A stretch of 64,000 nucleotides of DNA from Strigamia acuminata (Eukaryota; Arthropoda; Chilopoda; Geophilomorpha; Linotaeniidae). Below are positions 1 through 10,493 of this stretch, one piece after another. The notes under the pieces are model-generated. The model was not told the DNA's origin and did no database searches. It worked only from the letters and a program-made list of their open reading frames with translations. Position 1 is the first letter of the stretch, and every line of letters begins with the position of its first letter. A program made the position numbers and the translations under genes. The stretch covers positions 9,548,001 to 9,612,000 of the forward strand of contig OX442319.1 of NCBI GenBank assembly GCA_949358305.1. Direction: 5' to 3'.

Positions 1-489
1 ACAACCACATTTCCCTTAGATACCATATTTGGTTGTGATTCTTGTTGCAATTGAGTATGCTAAATGTAAATAAAATATTAAAATGTTATGGAGTAATAGA
101 AGAAATAGAATATCACAGGGCTGAAGTTGGCATCACATTCACATTCGCCCAAACTACAGATAGAACAAATCCCAATTTTTTTTACCACGAATTTTAATGG
201 TTTTTACATCAAAAGAGAGGACTTTCTCCTTAACAAACCCTAAAAAGCACAAGTCTCTATCCCTCTTAGTTTTCGAGCAGCAACCATTTGAATATTTCGC
301 AAACACTTGTACTAAATTTCCGAATGTGGTGGCACAGTTTCAAACTCGAATATATCAAGTTGAGATAAAAGTTAGATTTCAAGAGAATCATAGATTCAAA
401 TCAAAATCAATCAAAATCAAATCCCAAAAACACTTCAAAGATTTTGTGTTTTTTAATTCTAGCTTGTCAAAACCATGCCTCATTTTCCG

Positions 490-593
490 CCGCAACCTCA
501 CCCAACCTAATATCACCACAACCTCATCCAACCTAATATCACCACAACCTCACCCAACCTAATATCACCACAACCTCACCTAACCTAATATCA
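490..593. repeat. 26-bp minisatellite, four units
   Basis: Four consecutive 26-bp units with the core CAACCTCACCCAACCTAATA, differing at one or two positions each, at 490-515, 516-541, 542-567 and 568-593. A partial unit follows. Confidence 0.85.
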
Positions 594-1179
594 ACCTAAT
601 AACAACTTCTCGATCGCTAGCAATCGACCCACTGGACTTGACACGCAGCCTTCGTCGCTTATCACAGCCCGGTGTCTCTGGTTAACTGGCTCCAACACCC
701 AGCCATCCGCAGCAACGGCAACACTGCCAAATCGTGGGCAACATCATCGAAGTCCAATGAGAAGGAATTTCTTGTTTTGGGGGGTGATGAAAACGGGGGG
801 AAATTCCTGTGAAAAAGGGGGCAAGATAGTTTTTTTTGGGGGGTAGAAAAAGTAAGAGGAAATTCAATTTTTTTTTGGGGGGGGGGGGAAATTCAGTCTA
901 TTTGGGGAGCGAATTATTTATGGCCAAGAAAAAATACATACGGTTTTACAGTCCACTCAGGTGAAAACGTGGCACTCGATCCACTCAAAAACACTGCATT
1001 GCAGCTATATTGATGTTTTGTAAAAGTTTACAAGTAATTACTATTTTAAAAATTCATGAGATTTCTTAGAATTGTAATGAGTGGTTCGTGACTCACTGTA
1101 CGAAGATATCACAAATATGAAATTTCATTTTGTGAAGTAGCAAAATACTCAATTCCCCATCACATTAGATTGTACAATT

Positions 1180-1349
1180 CAGGGCCAGTGCGAGGGATGA
1201 GGCGGTCACCTCAGGGGGCATATTTTCTAGAGGCGGCATCTTTGGGCGCACAATCCAATTTTTTCCAATTCCAATTCCAATTTTGTTGTTTAAAAGGGCG
1301 GCATATGATTTGCTCGCCTTAGGTGGAAATGTGTGTTGCACCGGTCCTG
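1180..1349. mobile_element. Possible hAT-type MITE
   Basis: The segment opens with CAGGGCCAGTGCGAG and closes with the reverse complement of CAGGACCGGTGCAAC, an imperfect 15-bp terminal inverted repeat of the type common in animal hAT MITEs. No convincing 8-bp target duplication is visible, so the boundaries are uncertain. Confidence 0.4.
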
Positions 1350-1633
1350 ATCTCAACAAATTGACCACGGATTCTTTTTTAAAGGCTTTTATTTAACTTG
1401 ACTTGAATGTTTGTTTGTTTTGTGAGAGTGGACGGACGCCAATCGGGCACGGGAATGACCAAACAGTGCCGGACGCATTCACGTTCATAGAATTGAGCAC
1501 AAGAGACTTTTTCTACAAAATTGATTTTGTGTTGTATGACATGTTAGTACTGTTAGACCGCATTCCAATACACGTGTGCAGCATGGACCAATAATTTTGA
1601 TCCCATTGATTTTATTTAACAGCAAGCACAAAT

Positions 1634-3301
1634 CTATTGTTGCTTTTTCTCCACAACTACTTTAGCCGTTTTGAATAATTTGCAAAATACCAATTTTACA
1701 GTAAATACTAAACCAAATAATACAGACAATAAAACAATCGAAATAAATGCAACAACATCTATCAAGAAATTCTGGAAAAAATTCAGTTCTTCTCCAGCAC
1801 TTCGTAAACAACTTGCACCATTGTTCTTAATCACATATTCAACCCAATAAACTGCTTGGTCAACTGGCCGTTGGTATCGGTCGTTAAATATCTTTGAGTA
1901 TTTCTTCATGTTTTCCTTGTAACTGCAACCAAAATAAATAAAACTCAATACTAGTATATTAAATAAACTACATCCACTATAACTTTACCTCTCTCTTAGT
2001 ACTTCATTAACTGCTTCAAGAATACTGACTTCAGAAATATTATTAAAATCCACCTTACGACCGATTTTCAATTCTTCCACTCGGGCAACATTGCCATGCT
2101 GATCGCCCAACAAAGGAACAGCAACAACTGGCACAGCATTGTACACGGTCTCTTGTAAACTCAAAAGTCCTCCATGGGTTATAAATCCCCGTATTTTAGG
2201 ATGCCCTAACAAAAATAAATCAGTTTAGAGATGGATAGGGATGTATTACATCATTCTAATACCTAGAATGTCCTGTTGCGGTGCCCATTTCAACACCTTG
2301 ACGTTGCTTGGTGCATTCTTCAATTCCTCTTCGTACTTCCAAACGATTTTCTGCTTGAGTTTCGAAAACGCCGCCAATAAAGATGTTTTGACTTTGTCCG
2401 GCAAAAACCGAGACTGGGCGTTTGATCCCAGACTGAAGTAGATAAATCCATCATCGCCGGAACCTTGAACAAACTCCTCCAATTCTTTGGGCAGTGGGTT
2501 GGCTTTCCTGCAATGAATTCCTCCAACGGAAACAATGTTTGGCATCGAAGGTCTCGGACTATACAGCACTGGATCGGCGGAGGTCAAGTGCAAACTAATG
2601 AGTCGTCTAGCTCCAATAATAGATGGATTTTGAGGAACGTGGATGGCTATTTCCGATTGAAATTTAGGGATGATGTAGTAATCGTTTATCAGGTTGAGAG
2701 TGATCTGTGTGAATTGATTATTGAGTCGCTGAAGAAAATTCATCTCTGAAGTGTAACAGAGGGTCTGGTGTGGCACATACGAAGGTGGTTGAGGCACAAA
2801 TGGTCCGCCCCATGGAACCAAGCCTCCAGCACTTTGTGAAATCACATATTTACCGAGTAAAGGAGCAACTCCCAAAGCACATTCGTTTAAAAATGCACTC
2901 ACGATGACCACATCGAACTGTTTACCTTCTTTAATCAACTTCTGAACGTCCGAATTTTGTAAAAAACCTTTACAAATAGGAAGTGTAAACTTGGGGAATG
3001 TAAAAATCCTCAATGTGGGATGAGAACCAACGGAACCAAACACTTGTTTTTGAATGAAGGCTGATAGGAAGTCCGTTGGTTGTTCGAGGATGATTTCTTT
3101 TACATTCTTGATCGGTTGTGAGAATGAGAAACTTGAAACTACAGTGACTTGATGGTCTCGTCGAGCTAGTTCGATGATTAAAACATCAAAAATATTCTTG
3201 TGGCTCTTTGCTGCTAATGGAAATAAATAGAGTACATTGTATCCCTGCACAAAATACCCACTGCAAAGAAATAAAGACACACTAAGCAATAGAAGCTTCA
3301 T
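1634..3301 (-). CDS. UDP-glycosyltransferase, complete, three exons
   Basis: Membrane-bound UGT that would transfer a sugar from a UDP-sugar to small lipophilic acceptors in the ER lumen (detoxification or hormone conjugation, known for the family). Exons on the minus strand are 3301-2263, 2205-1989 and 1922-1634. All introns are GT-AG and the phases join to give 514 residues, the usual insect UGT length. A signal peptide (MKLLLLSVSLFLC) starts the protein; the first in-frame ATG with the context shared by the paralogues was chosen. A SH motif about 35 residues in fits the acceptor-side catalytic His. The donor signature runs from WAPQQDILG at the end of exon 1 to GDQHGN in exon 2. Exon 3 carries a C-terminal membrane helix and a KKQQ tail, a KKXX-type ER retrieval motif. 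It is close to the UGT at 18264-19918. Confidence 0.93.
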
Positions 3302-3566
3302 GGTGGATGTGGGGAGTTGCACTTTATCTCATTATTTGTTATCAGTTTATTGTTTACTTTTAATTATCTGGTGGCTAGGGACCTTGGAATGATTGTTGCA
3401 GATTCCGATAGGAAATAACAGTCCAGGGTTTAACCTAAAACATGACAGACTGCTTCTGCCTCTTCCATTTCTCTAACAGAAGTGAAAATCCTTTATTGTT
3501 CATTACCTGGCTCAAACCTGCACAATTCCTTGTGGTGCAAATACACGACAGTCGATTTGATGTTCG

Positions 3567-6500
3567 TTATTCGTTAGCGGGTTTTCTTGTGATAGTTAAT
3601 CCAGTGTAATGTCTACACAAATAACTTCCATAATAATTTTTAAATCGGTTCAGCTCCTGATAAATGGATTTGTAATCGGAATGCGTTATCAGTACGTCCA
3701 AAGTTGACAACTCTTCTCTAAGTTTACATAATTCGACTTTCGATGCCACCAAATTTACTTTATCCCAATAGTTGCATTTGAGTCCTTCGACCAGTTCAGA
3801 TACTTCTAATGAGGATTCAGTGCACCCGTTGTTATTTAAAATTATTGTTTTTAATTGTGAATTGTTTTTGAGAGCCCACAGATTGTTCATGTACTTGAAT
3901 AAATTTGAAATGCCTAAATAACTGTTAACAATTATAAGATTTTCAATTGGAAGACTGTGGATGCAATTGGCAAATGTTTCCTTCGGTGCACTGTAGTGAA
4001 ATTCAAGTTCCAATGTTTGGAGATTAATCCATCTTGAAACTGAATTTAAAACTGCATCATTAGGCTCAATCAACGACAAACTTGTAATACTGTTGAAACC
4101 AGTCCATCTGGGAAACTTCTTTATCAAATCATTAATCACATTGAGTAGACGACAACCAAACTTAGAAGGTTCTAGCTGAATTATTGCTTCAACATTTTGC
4201 AAACTATCAATTTCCAAGTGGTAACAACAATTTCTGAATACTAACGGCTTTCGGCAAGTCAAAGTACAATACTGTAGACAAATATAAGTGTATTTTTTAG
4301 TTCCACCATTAGTAAGATCAAACAAATCAATGGTAATGTAGCTCAAACTAATTCGAGTCAAATAGCTGGAGTTAGCAGCAATGCAGGCAAAGTCATTCAT
4401 GTTCATGTGCATCGTTGAAGTTTTATTTTGCTCGCTTGTGCTTAGTTTCAGAAATTGGACTTGATTGTTTTTTAGAAGTTGTATTATAACTTGCTTCTCA
4501 GATTCAGTCCTAATTGTTATTTCTAGGTAACAAAACTTGATTTGTTTGAAGATATTGTATTCTTTTGTCATGGATTGTAGAAAATCTGTGACGGCTCGTG
4601 TGACTATTGTTGAACAACTAGAAAATTTCAAAGCACACGATTCCACATTTGGAGATGCAGCAAAATGCAGGCATTCATTCATTGATCCATGAAATGGAAT
4701 TGGCTTTGAAAATACTTGTGATGTTACACAAGGCACAGTACAGACAACACTAAACTCTCGCTCCAATTTAGATGCAAATTGTATTTGTAAGCAAACTGTA
4801 ATGTTATTTGCGAATATTTTAGGGTTAGTTAATTCGTCAAATGTAATTCTTTCAATTTTACCACATTGAATTCCATATTTCAGCAATTCTCTCAGAATTC
4901 TTTTATGACCTTCACAGTCGTGTAAAACTACATGTGATGGAATAAAATCTCTCAAACGTCTGCTTAAAGAAAAATCTTTCGATGAACACTCTGAAAGCAG
5001 TTCTGCAATGGAGTAAAAATCCAAGGAAAACCACATGCTAAAGGAATCAATTATGGCTAAAAAGTGATCAAGATCGTCTCCCATTAGACTGGTGAAGAAA
5101 TGCATTATTAGTGACATTCCATGTGTCTCAAGGAATTGATTAGTAATTGATTTTAAATAGTTTTCTGTCGAAGGAGATTGATTGAATTGCAGATCTACCG
5201 AAAGAGCAAACGCAGCTGTAAATTCAATTATCGACAAGTGTAATGCCTCATAATAATTCTTTGATTTGACATAGGTCATCTCCTTGTGATGGATTAAAAA
5301 GCCTAGCTCATAGATTTCATTTGTCAAGTAAGTGGCTTCAAATTTCAAGTCGCACTGAACTATTTTTGTTAACGACAACATCCCAAATTCCCTCATTCTT
5401 TCCTGAATAGCGTTGACGGTTGAGTCGAAGTGAAATAGATCAAAATCACTATGAATATGACGTCCGTGTTTTATATAGCTGTGCTTCAAAATGCAATTAA
5501 ATAACTTCTTAAAAAACTGCGTTTTCGTTGAAAATTCTTCAAAGTTTTCGTCCTCTTGTAATATTATGGACACCAGCATGAGAAATAACGGCGAGTCGAA
5601 TAACCGCCATTGCAAAGATAAACGCCCAATTACTTTATCGATGGTTGATTTTGGCACAAATTTTTCCAGAAACTGCAGTTTTTTCTTTTCACTCATCACA
5701 CCTAATGTTGAAATTCGCTTGTCGGAGAATACATCACGCATGTTGGGTAATCCAAACAACTGTCTACGCTCATCCTTACTTACTGCAAACAAACCGGTTC
5801 TGCAGAACACCACCACCGTTACATCGCTGTACTTGTGTTTGTACAATATTTCCATGATTTCTTTCCGGTCTTCCTGCAATACTTCATCTAGACCGTCAAG
5901 TATAAACAATGTGTTTTTCTTGTGGTTATTCACTATTTCTACAGCATTATCGCAATCGCAGTGTCTTCCGACTTGATAAATCGCATCTTCGATGCCTCGC
6001 TGCTGTAGTTCTCGTAAAGGCAAGAAAAAGGCAAATTCAAAGTTGATGTATTTTTGAGTGGTTGCCCAGTTGTAGGCAAGTTTGGTGGCTAAAGTCGTTT
6101 TGCCAAAGCCGGGTTGTCCTTCGATGAGTATTCTCAGCGGTGGTTTCTTGTTTACTTCGCTGAAGATGTTTTCGACTTCTACCGATTTTTTGGACTCACT
6201 CAGCTGCAGTTGCATGAAATGCTCGACGATTGATAAATCACTTCCTTCATCCAACCAAGCAACTTTAGGTAAAGTTAAGCCGCAGTAAAAATCCTTCAGT
6301 CTGTTTTTAAACACATCGCACAATTTGTTGCCATCGTCATTAATGTTTTTACAACAGGATTTAACTCCCTGACTGGGATTGACTGGAAAAAGTATGAAAG
6401 TATATAATATTTTAACGTTTAGTAATTTAATGTAAATATTTGTGTATGAAAAATTATTGTACGAACCATCTGGTTCTGACCTGTTGTTGATAACTGAGTT

Positions 6501-6656
6501 GATTATAGTTGTTGACCTTCTGTCCACATGTGGTTCAACATGGATGAGTTTAGCATTTTCAAAGTTTAGTGTCGAATTTCCAATGTCTCTGTCGTCACAG
6601 TTATTGTCACCATCAGTGCCCTCATCTGTGCTAGAACAAGAGCAGTTGCCGCCCAT
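3567..6656 (-). CDS. NACHT-domain NLR-like protein with degenerate LRRs
   Basis: STAND-type ATPase. Read without splicing it has 1029 residues. The NACHT P-loop GQPGFGKTT is at about 180-188 and Walker B LFILDGLDE at about 250-257. The middle is helical and the last 300 residues contain loose leucine-rich repeats. The N-terminus MGGNCS fits the N-myristoylation consensus (Gly2, Ser6), with nearby Cys residues that could be palmitoylated, suggesting a membrane-attached sensor. Residues about 64-91 look like translated intron: 84 nt (6466-6383) bounded by GT and TTTTTCCAG and divisible by three, so splicing would leave about 1001 residues. A TATTTTCAG acceptor just upstream of the ATG suggests a 5' UTR intron. 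No CARD, DD or PYD domain is evident. Canonical NLRs are regarded as rare in insects; ligand and pathway are unknown. Confidence 0.85.
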   Translation of the reverse strand: MGGNCSCSSTDEGTDGDNNCDDRDIGNSTLNFENAKLIHVEPHVDRRSTTIINSVINNRSEPDGSYNNFSYTNIYIKLLNVKILYTFILFPVNPSQGVKSCCKNINDDGNKLCDVFKNRLKDFYCGLTLPKVAWLDEGSDLSIVEHFMQLQLSESKKSVEVENIFSEVNKKPPLRILIEGQPGFGKTTLATKLAYNWATTQKYINFEFAFFLPLRELQQRGIEDAIYQVGRHCDCDNAVEIVNNHKKNTLFILDGLDEVLQEDRKEIMEILYKHKYSDVTVVVFCRTGLFAVSKDERRQLFGLPNMRDVFSDKRISTLGVMSEKKKLQFLEKFVPKSTIDKVIGRLSLQWRLFDSPLFLMLVSIILQEDENFEEFSTKTQFFKKLFNCILKHSYIKHGRHIHSDFDLFHFDSTVNAIQERMREFGMLSLTKIVQCDLKFEATYLTNEIYELGFLIHHKEMTYVKSKNYYEALHLSIIEFTAAFALSVDLQFNQSPSTENYLKSITNQFLETHGMSLIMHFFTSLMGDDLDHFLAIIDSFSMWFSLDFYSIAELLSECSSKDFSLSRRLRDFIPSHVVLHDCEGHKRILRELLKYGIQCGKIERITFDELTNPKIFANNITVCLQIQFASKLEREFSVVCTVPCVTSQVFSKPIPFHGSMNECLHFAASPNVESCALKFSSCSTIVTRAVTDFLQSMTKEYNIFKQIKFCYLEITIRTESEKQVIIQLLKNNQVQFLKLSTSEQNKTSTMHMNMNDFACIAANSSYLTRISLSYITIDLFDLTNGGTKKYTYICLQYCTLTCRKPLVFRNCCYHLEIDSLQNVEAIIQLEPSKFGCRLLNVINDLIKKFPRWTGFNSITSLSLIEPNDAVLNSVSRWINLQTLELEFHYSAPKETFANCIHSLPIENLIIVNSYLGISNLFKYMNNLWALKNNSQLKTIILNNNGCTESSLEVSELVEGLKCNYWDKVNLVASKVELCKLREELSTLDVLITHSDYKSIYQELNRFKNYYGSYLCRHYTGLTITRKPANE
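6383..6466 (-). other. Probable in-frame 84-nt intron in the NACHT gene
   Basis: On the minus strand the donor is GATG|GTTCGT and the acceptor TTTTTCCAG|TCAATC. The length is exactly 28 codons with no stop, and the encoded segment (rich in Y, N, I and F) is unlike its surroundings. Both the retained and the spliced forms keep the frame. Confidence 0.6.
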
Positions 6657-6883
6657 TGCTTTGAGAGTATTATCTGAAAATATTCAATAAATTCTTACAA
6701 TTACCAAGCTTAGATTTTTCCTGTTGTTTTCCATCTTTTCATCAGAATACGACAATTTTATAAATACATTGTAGCTCATTTTATACAAGTGCATTAGAAG
6801 TTTTGCTTGGATTACAGAACAATTTTTAGGCTTAGGTTTCTTTGTACTACATATTAAGAGACAGACAACAATTAAATTTTCAA

Positions 6884-7252
6884 TTATTCAGCGCCATCTT
6901 GAATATTAACATTGTCGGAGTATTGTAATCTATACAACACTTTGTTTATCTTCATTTGTGCTAGAAGAAAATCCTTCGGTGATAAATTACAAAAAACTTT
7001 TTGTAATAATCCAGCATATCTGGTAGCATCTTCCGCTGTAATTTTTGCTGTTTCTTTGACTTTCAATTCAGCATATGTAGAAGCATCCTTCTTTGTAATT
7101 CCTCCAGTTTCTTGTTTATTGCACGTGTAATGGTTCCGATGTAAAGACCTAGCTTCTTCTGATGCAAAACATGTGTCAGGGATTACGTCTACGGGCATTT
7201 GCGTTAAATCATCGAATTGGCTTTCAGTAAATGTCTGGGCATCTTCCGACAT
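6884..7252 (-). CDS. Hypothetical 122-residue protein
   Basis: An ATG-started frame of 122 residues, acidic at the N-terminus, with a helical Lys/Glu-rich middle containing two related stretches (ITKKDASTYAELKVKE and ITAEDATRYAGLLQK). I recognise no family. It lies 227 nt upstream of the NACHT gene on the same strand. It could be a small stand-alone gene or an exon of something larger; there is no signal peptide or membrane segment. Confidence 0.4.
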   Translation of the reverse strand: MSEDAQTFTESQFDDLTQMPVDVIPDTCFASEEARSLHRNHYTCNKQETGGITKKDASTYAELKVKETAKITAEDATRYAGLLQKVFCNLSPKDFLLAQMKINKVLYRLQYSDNVNIQDGAE

Positions 7253-7733
7253 TGGAAATCAATTGCTGCCTATGTTAGTCATAATACATTCAAATTAATT
7301 ATTGTTTCTGCTGTACATTCAGAAGTAAATAAAAACTTATCTTCTGATGTAAGTTACACCCAAGTAAAGAATACAAGTTATACAAGTAAATGGATTGTGT
7401 ACATGTTTCTTTTAACTGCATTCATGTTTTATTCTTTATCTAAATGGAAAATCTACCTTAATCTAAAGGCACTGTTAGGATGTAACATGCCATGTCATGT
7501 TCATCAGAAATTTTATAACTATTATTTATAAATTATGTAAATATGTATTTAGAATTTATTTGAGCCTGTTGCACTGTGAACTAAGTTATTCTTACAAAAG
7601 ATTAGGAACAAACAGAAGAAATTGAAAAAAAAATTATACGACGAAGAAATATCCATAAAAAAAACGAAAACAAAAAAATAATAAACAATATTATCTTTGT
7701 ATTAAATTTATCAACATTGATCGGATGGAGTTA
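7253..7733. other. AT-rich intergenic stretch
   Basis: A-rich sequence downstream of the H2B gene with no gene recognised. The plus-strand frame at 7217-7531 overlaps the small minus-strand gene and has no recognisable domain. Confidence 0.5.
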
Positions 7734-8114
7734 CTACTTTTTGCTATAATTGGTTACCGCTTTCGTGCCTGCACTGACGGCGTGCTTTGCCAATTCGCCC
7801 GGCAAAACCAAACAAACAGCGGTTTGAATCTCCCGACTGGTAATGGTCGAGCGCTTGTTAAGTTGAGTCAGACGGGACGATTCGACCGCAATCCGCTCGA
7901 AAATATCGTACACGAAGCTGTTCATGATTCCCATGGCCTTCGAAGATATCCCAATGTCCGGATGAATTTGTTTCAACACTTTGTGAATGTACAATCCAAA
8001 ATTTTCCTTCCTTCGCTTATTCGATTTCTTCTTCAGACTAACTTGTCTCATCTTCTGCGGCGGCAGTTCGGCTTTTCCTAATGCTTCGCTTACAACTTTT
8101 TGCGGAGAAGACAT
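7734..8114 (-). CDS. His2B: Variant histone H2B, intronless
   Basis: A 126-residue H2B. The histone fold is well kept: [45 protein letters not shown] and [18 protein letters not shown]. The N-terminal tail ([19 protein letters not shown]) is unlike canonical insect H2B tails, and changes such as ALY to GLY and AVRLLL to AVCLVL mark it as a divergent, perhaps germline-restricted variant (inference). The ATG at 8114 was preferred because the frame upstream overlaps the TATA region and is not histone-like. A TATATAAG box lies at 8196-8189, about 75 nt upstream. A second, broken copy lies at 23257-23394 and 33800-33893. It is head-to-head with the FCP1-like gene. Confidence 0.93.
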   Translation of the reverse strand: MSSPQKVVSEALGKAELPPQKMRQVSLKKKSNKRRKENFGLYIHKVLKQIHPDIGISSKAMGIMNSFVYDIFERIAVESSRLTQLNKRSTITSREIQTAVCLVLPGELAKHAVSAGTKAVTNYSKK

Positions 8115-8499
8115 GATCGAAAAGAGATTGGATAAGATTGGATAAGAAAGGCGTTCTCGGTATCGAAAATAAGATTGGTTTTGTGCCACTTATATACAAC
8201 AACTTGATGGTATAATGAAACGTTATTGAAACGGTAATAAACATTTCATATTCGGATAGGAACAACTGCGCCACCTGTCAGTCAAATGTACACGCAACGT
8301 ATGCGTATACGTTCCCAGAAGTCCGTCGGGAACGTTTTCTGTACGTCCTTATTGTTTATATAAGGGGTTTTTGAACGAAAACGATCATTCTGTCTTTGAC
8401 TTTGACAGCCTGCGCACCCAACTTATCCCAACCAAATCTCTCCCGTTATCCCACTGCATTTTTTCTGTGATTTTTACTAATTCTTTTCTTATAATTATA
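8115..8499. promoter_or_regulatory. Divergent promoter between H2B variant and FCP1-like gene
   Basis: 385 bp separate the two start codons. A TATATAAG box points towards H2B (minus strand, 8196-8189) and another towards FCP1 (plus strand, 8357-8364). The stretch also holds one copy of the CAACTGCGCCACCTGTC junction motif (about 8263-8280) that recurs at the duplication boundaries. Confidence 0.65.
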
Positions 8500-9840
8500 A
8501 TGGCACCTAGAAACATCCGACCCGGTGCAAAACTTGTCAAATGGGATCATAGTAGCAATCTTGAATTTAAGAATAACAACCATCATTCAAATTCAACACC
8601 CACTACAAACAATGTCCCATTTAATCTCTTAACGTCAAGAAAATTAGTCTTATTAGTTGATCTCGATCAAACGTTGATAGACACGACTCAAGCAAAAGTC
8701 CCACTGGGTATTGCAGACGTGCACCACTTCCAGACGGGCGGTTCGTGGTACCACACCAGAGTGAGACCAGGCACGAAAGCCTTTTTGAAAAACATGAGCG
8801 AATTGTTCGAAATGCACATCTGGACGTACTCAGATCGCCCATACTCGAACGAAATCGCTTGTCTGCTCGACCCACACTGCACGCTCTTTTCGAGACGCAT
8901 TTTAACCCGAGACGAATTTATTGACCCCTACTCGAAAAATGCAAATTTGAAACAATTCTTTCCCAATGGAGATTCCATGGTGTGTATGATCGACGACCAA
9001 GCCGACGCGTGGAACCACGCGCCGAATTTGGTGCCGGTGAAACCGTACATATTTTTTACGGACACCGTTTATAAGGACCAAGAAGAAAAGGAGAAGAAAG
9101 ATCATTTACTTGAATTACACAAGCACGACAACGACGACCACTTAATCTATTTGGAGGAAAAACTGCGTGGTGTGCATGGCCAATTTTACAAAATGTACGA
9201 TGAGATGAAAATGAAGAAAAATGGCCGTCTCTTTCCTGACGTGAAGGAATTAGTTCAGCGTGCACGGGCAAATGTTTTGGAATCCGTTAATGTAGTGTTT
9301 AGTGGCATCTTACCAACTGAAATGCAGAAAATGTGGACGTTGGCACAATCACTAGGTGCCAGTATAAGAAACGAACCGGTTGCATTTCCCGACAACAAGC
9401 CGACGACCCACGTCGTAACCGGACGTTTAGATACCGCTAAAGTGCGCGCGGCATTAAAGTTTAAAAACGTACACGTGGTAAACCCAAATTGGTTGAGGTG
9501 TTGTGCGGAACGTTGGAGTAAAGTGGACGAGATGCTGTTTCCGGTGGTTTCTAGAGGAAATAAAATTTTGCCAACCGTAAAACCACTTCTTGACGTACGA
9601 TTTACTGTTGAAGACATTGCACGGGTGAAACAAGGAGTTAAAAATAAAAGACAGGAGTTGGATTCAGAGGAGGAAAGTTTGAATCCGAGGAAAAGACATC
9701 AGTTAAATATAAGAGACAAGAAGAAGAATATTTGGTCAAGTAATAGACATGGACGTATCATGAGTAATATTATTGATTTTGCTGATTTAGCAACATTTTT
9801 TCACCACTTGAAAAATCTAAAAAATAACTGCTTGAAATAA
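8500..9840 (+). CDS. Fcp1: FCP1-like RNA polymerase II CTD phosphatase, intronless
   Basis: A 446-residue protein of the FCP1/CTDP1 family, which dephosphorylates the Pol II C-terminal domain in the nucleus to recycle polymerase. The catalytic DxDxT motif is at residues 54-58 (DLDQT), the later phosphatase motif MIDDQADAW at about 163-171, and a BRCT domain at about 263-350 ends with VNPNWLRCC. The tail is basic (KRHQLNIRDKKKN). The start is the ATG in ATAATGG at 8500; the open frame further upstream lacks an ATG. A TATA box is at 8357-8364. It is much shorter than full-length FCP1 and has no introns, which suggests a retrocopy kept under selection (inference). It is transcribed away from the H2B variant. 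The mirrored arm near 23 kb has no copy. Confidence 0.9.
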   Translation: MAPRNIRPGAKLVKWDHSSNLEFKNNNHHSNSTPTTNNVPFNLLTSRKLVLLVDLDQTLIDTTQAKVPLGIADVHHFQTGGSWYHTRVRPGTKAFLKNMSELFEMHIWTYSDRPYSNEIACLLDPHCTLFSRRILTRDEFIDPYSKNANLKQFFPNGDSMVCMIDDQADAWNHAPNLVPVKPYIFFTDTVYKDQEEKEKKDHLLELHKHDNDDHLIYLEEKLRGVHGQFYKMYDEMKMKKNGRLFPDVKELVQRARANVLESVNVVFSGILPTEMQKMWTLAQSLGASIRNEPVAFPDNKPTTHVVTGRLDTAKVRAALKFKNVHVVNPNWLRCCAERWSKVDEMLFPVVSRGNKILPTVKPLLDVRFTVEDIARVKQGVKNKRQELDSEEESLNPRKRHQLNIRDKKKNIWSSNRHGRIMSNIIDFADLATFFHHLKNLKNNCLK

Positions 9841-10493
9841 AAAATTGTTATTATTTAAACATCAGTTTATTCCACCACAAATTACATCACCATGTAAATT
9901 GTAACCACAAACTTTAATTATAAAGCAAGAAGCATGTGATAAAAGATAATTTCGACGTCATTGGAACTTTTTATGAGCAATATTTAAAGCCATCATTACC
10001 TAACCGTTCTAAATTTAATGCAAAACTACACAGAAAACACTCTGAATGCACCTTATGCAAACTCTCATATCACTTTAATTATATTAATATTACTTACCGC
10101 TTTTAACTTCACACAAAATGGTCTTCAAACGAAAGTACGCCCACCTGATATTTTAATCAGCACTTATTTTTGAAAAACAATCTTATCTTATCACATTTTC
10201 TGACATTTTTTAACTGATTACGTAATTGACACTTAAATTATTTAAAATAAATAAATGAGCAAACATTACAATTTATTTCATTATAATCTAAGTAACAAAT
10301 AACAAAATCAAAAACAGATCCAATAAACCAAGCCTATTTAATCAAATATGTCATTTATCAGTTGTCAATTGTAACTTTAAAGCCTTTATCTATCACGTAC
10401 ACACCATCTTTTCGAAGAATCGCAGGTACACTCAACAATATAAATCCACACCGATAAACCATTTCTCACCAGTCACCACCCCGATATTCCACC
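9841..10493. other. Intergenic region with UGT upstream sequence and dispersed repeat
   Basis: No gene is seen. About 10010-10205 is a dispersed sequence that recurs, interrupted, at about 15150-15672. About 10300-10493 is upstream sequence shared with the UGTs at 18264 and 22533 (the common block includes TCATTTATCAGTTGTCAATT), so the promoters were duplicated with the genes. Confidence 0.65.

Larger units (their letters stand above)
1..1633. other. Intergenic region, no gene recognised
   Basis: I see no supported gene here. The stretch holds a 26-bp minisatellite (490-593), a G-rich patch around 775-895 that includes a run of about a dozen G, and a possible hAT-type MITE (1180-1349). Open frames at 197-562 and elsewhere have biased, repeat-like composition and no recognisable domain. 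Confidence 0.6.

Noticed and set aside
872-892. G homopolymer as a regulatory quadruplex
   Set aside because: A single G run beside other G-rich patches with many short errors possible; nothing nearby to regulate.
7217-7531. 104-codon plus-strand frame
   Set aside because: Overlaps the small minus-strand gene start; no recognisable domain.
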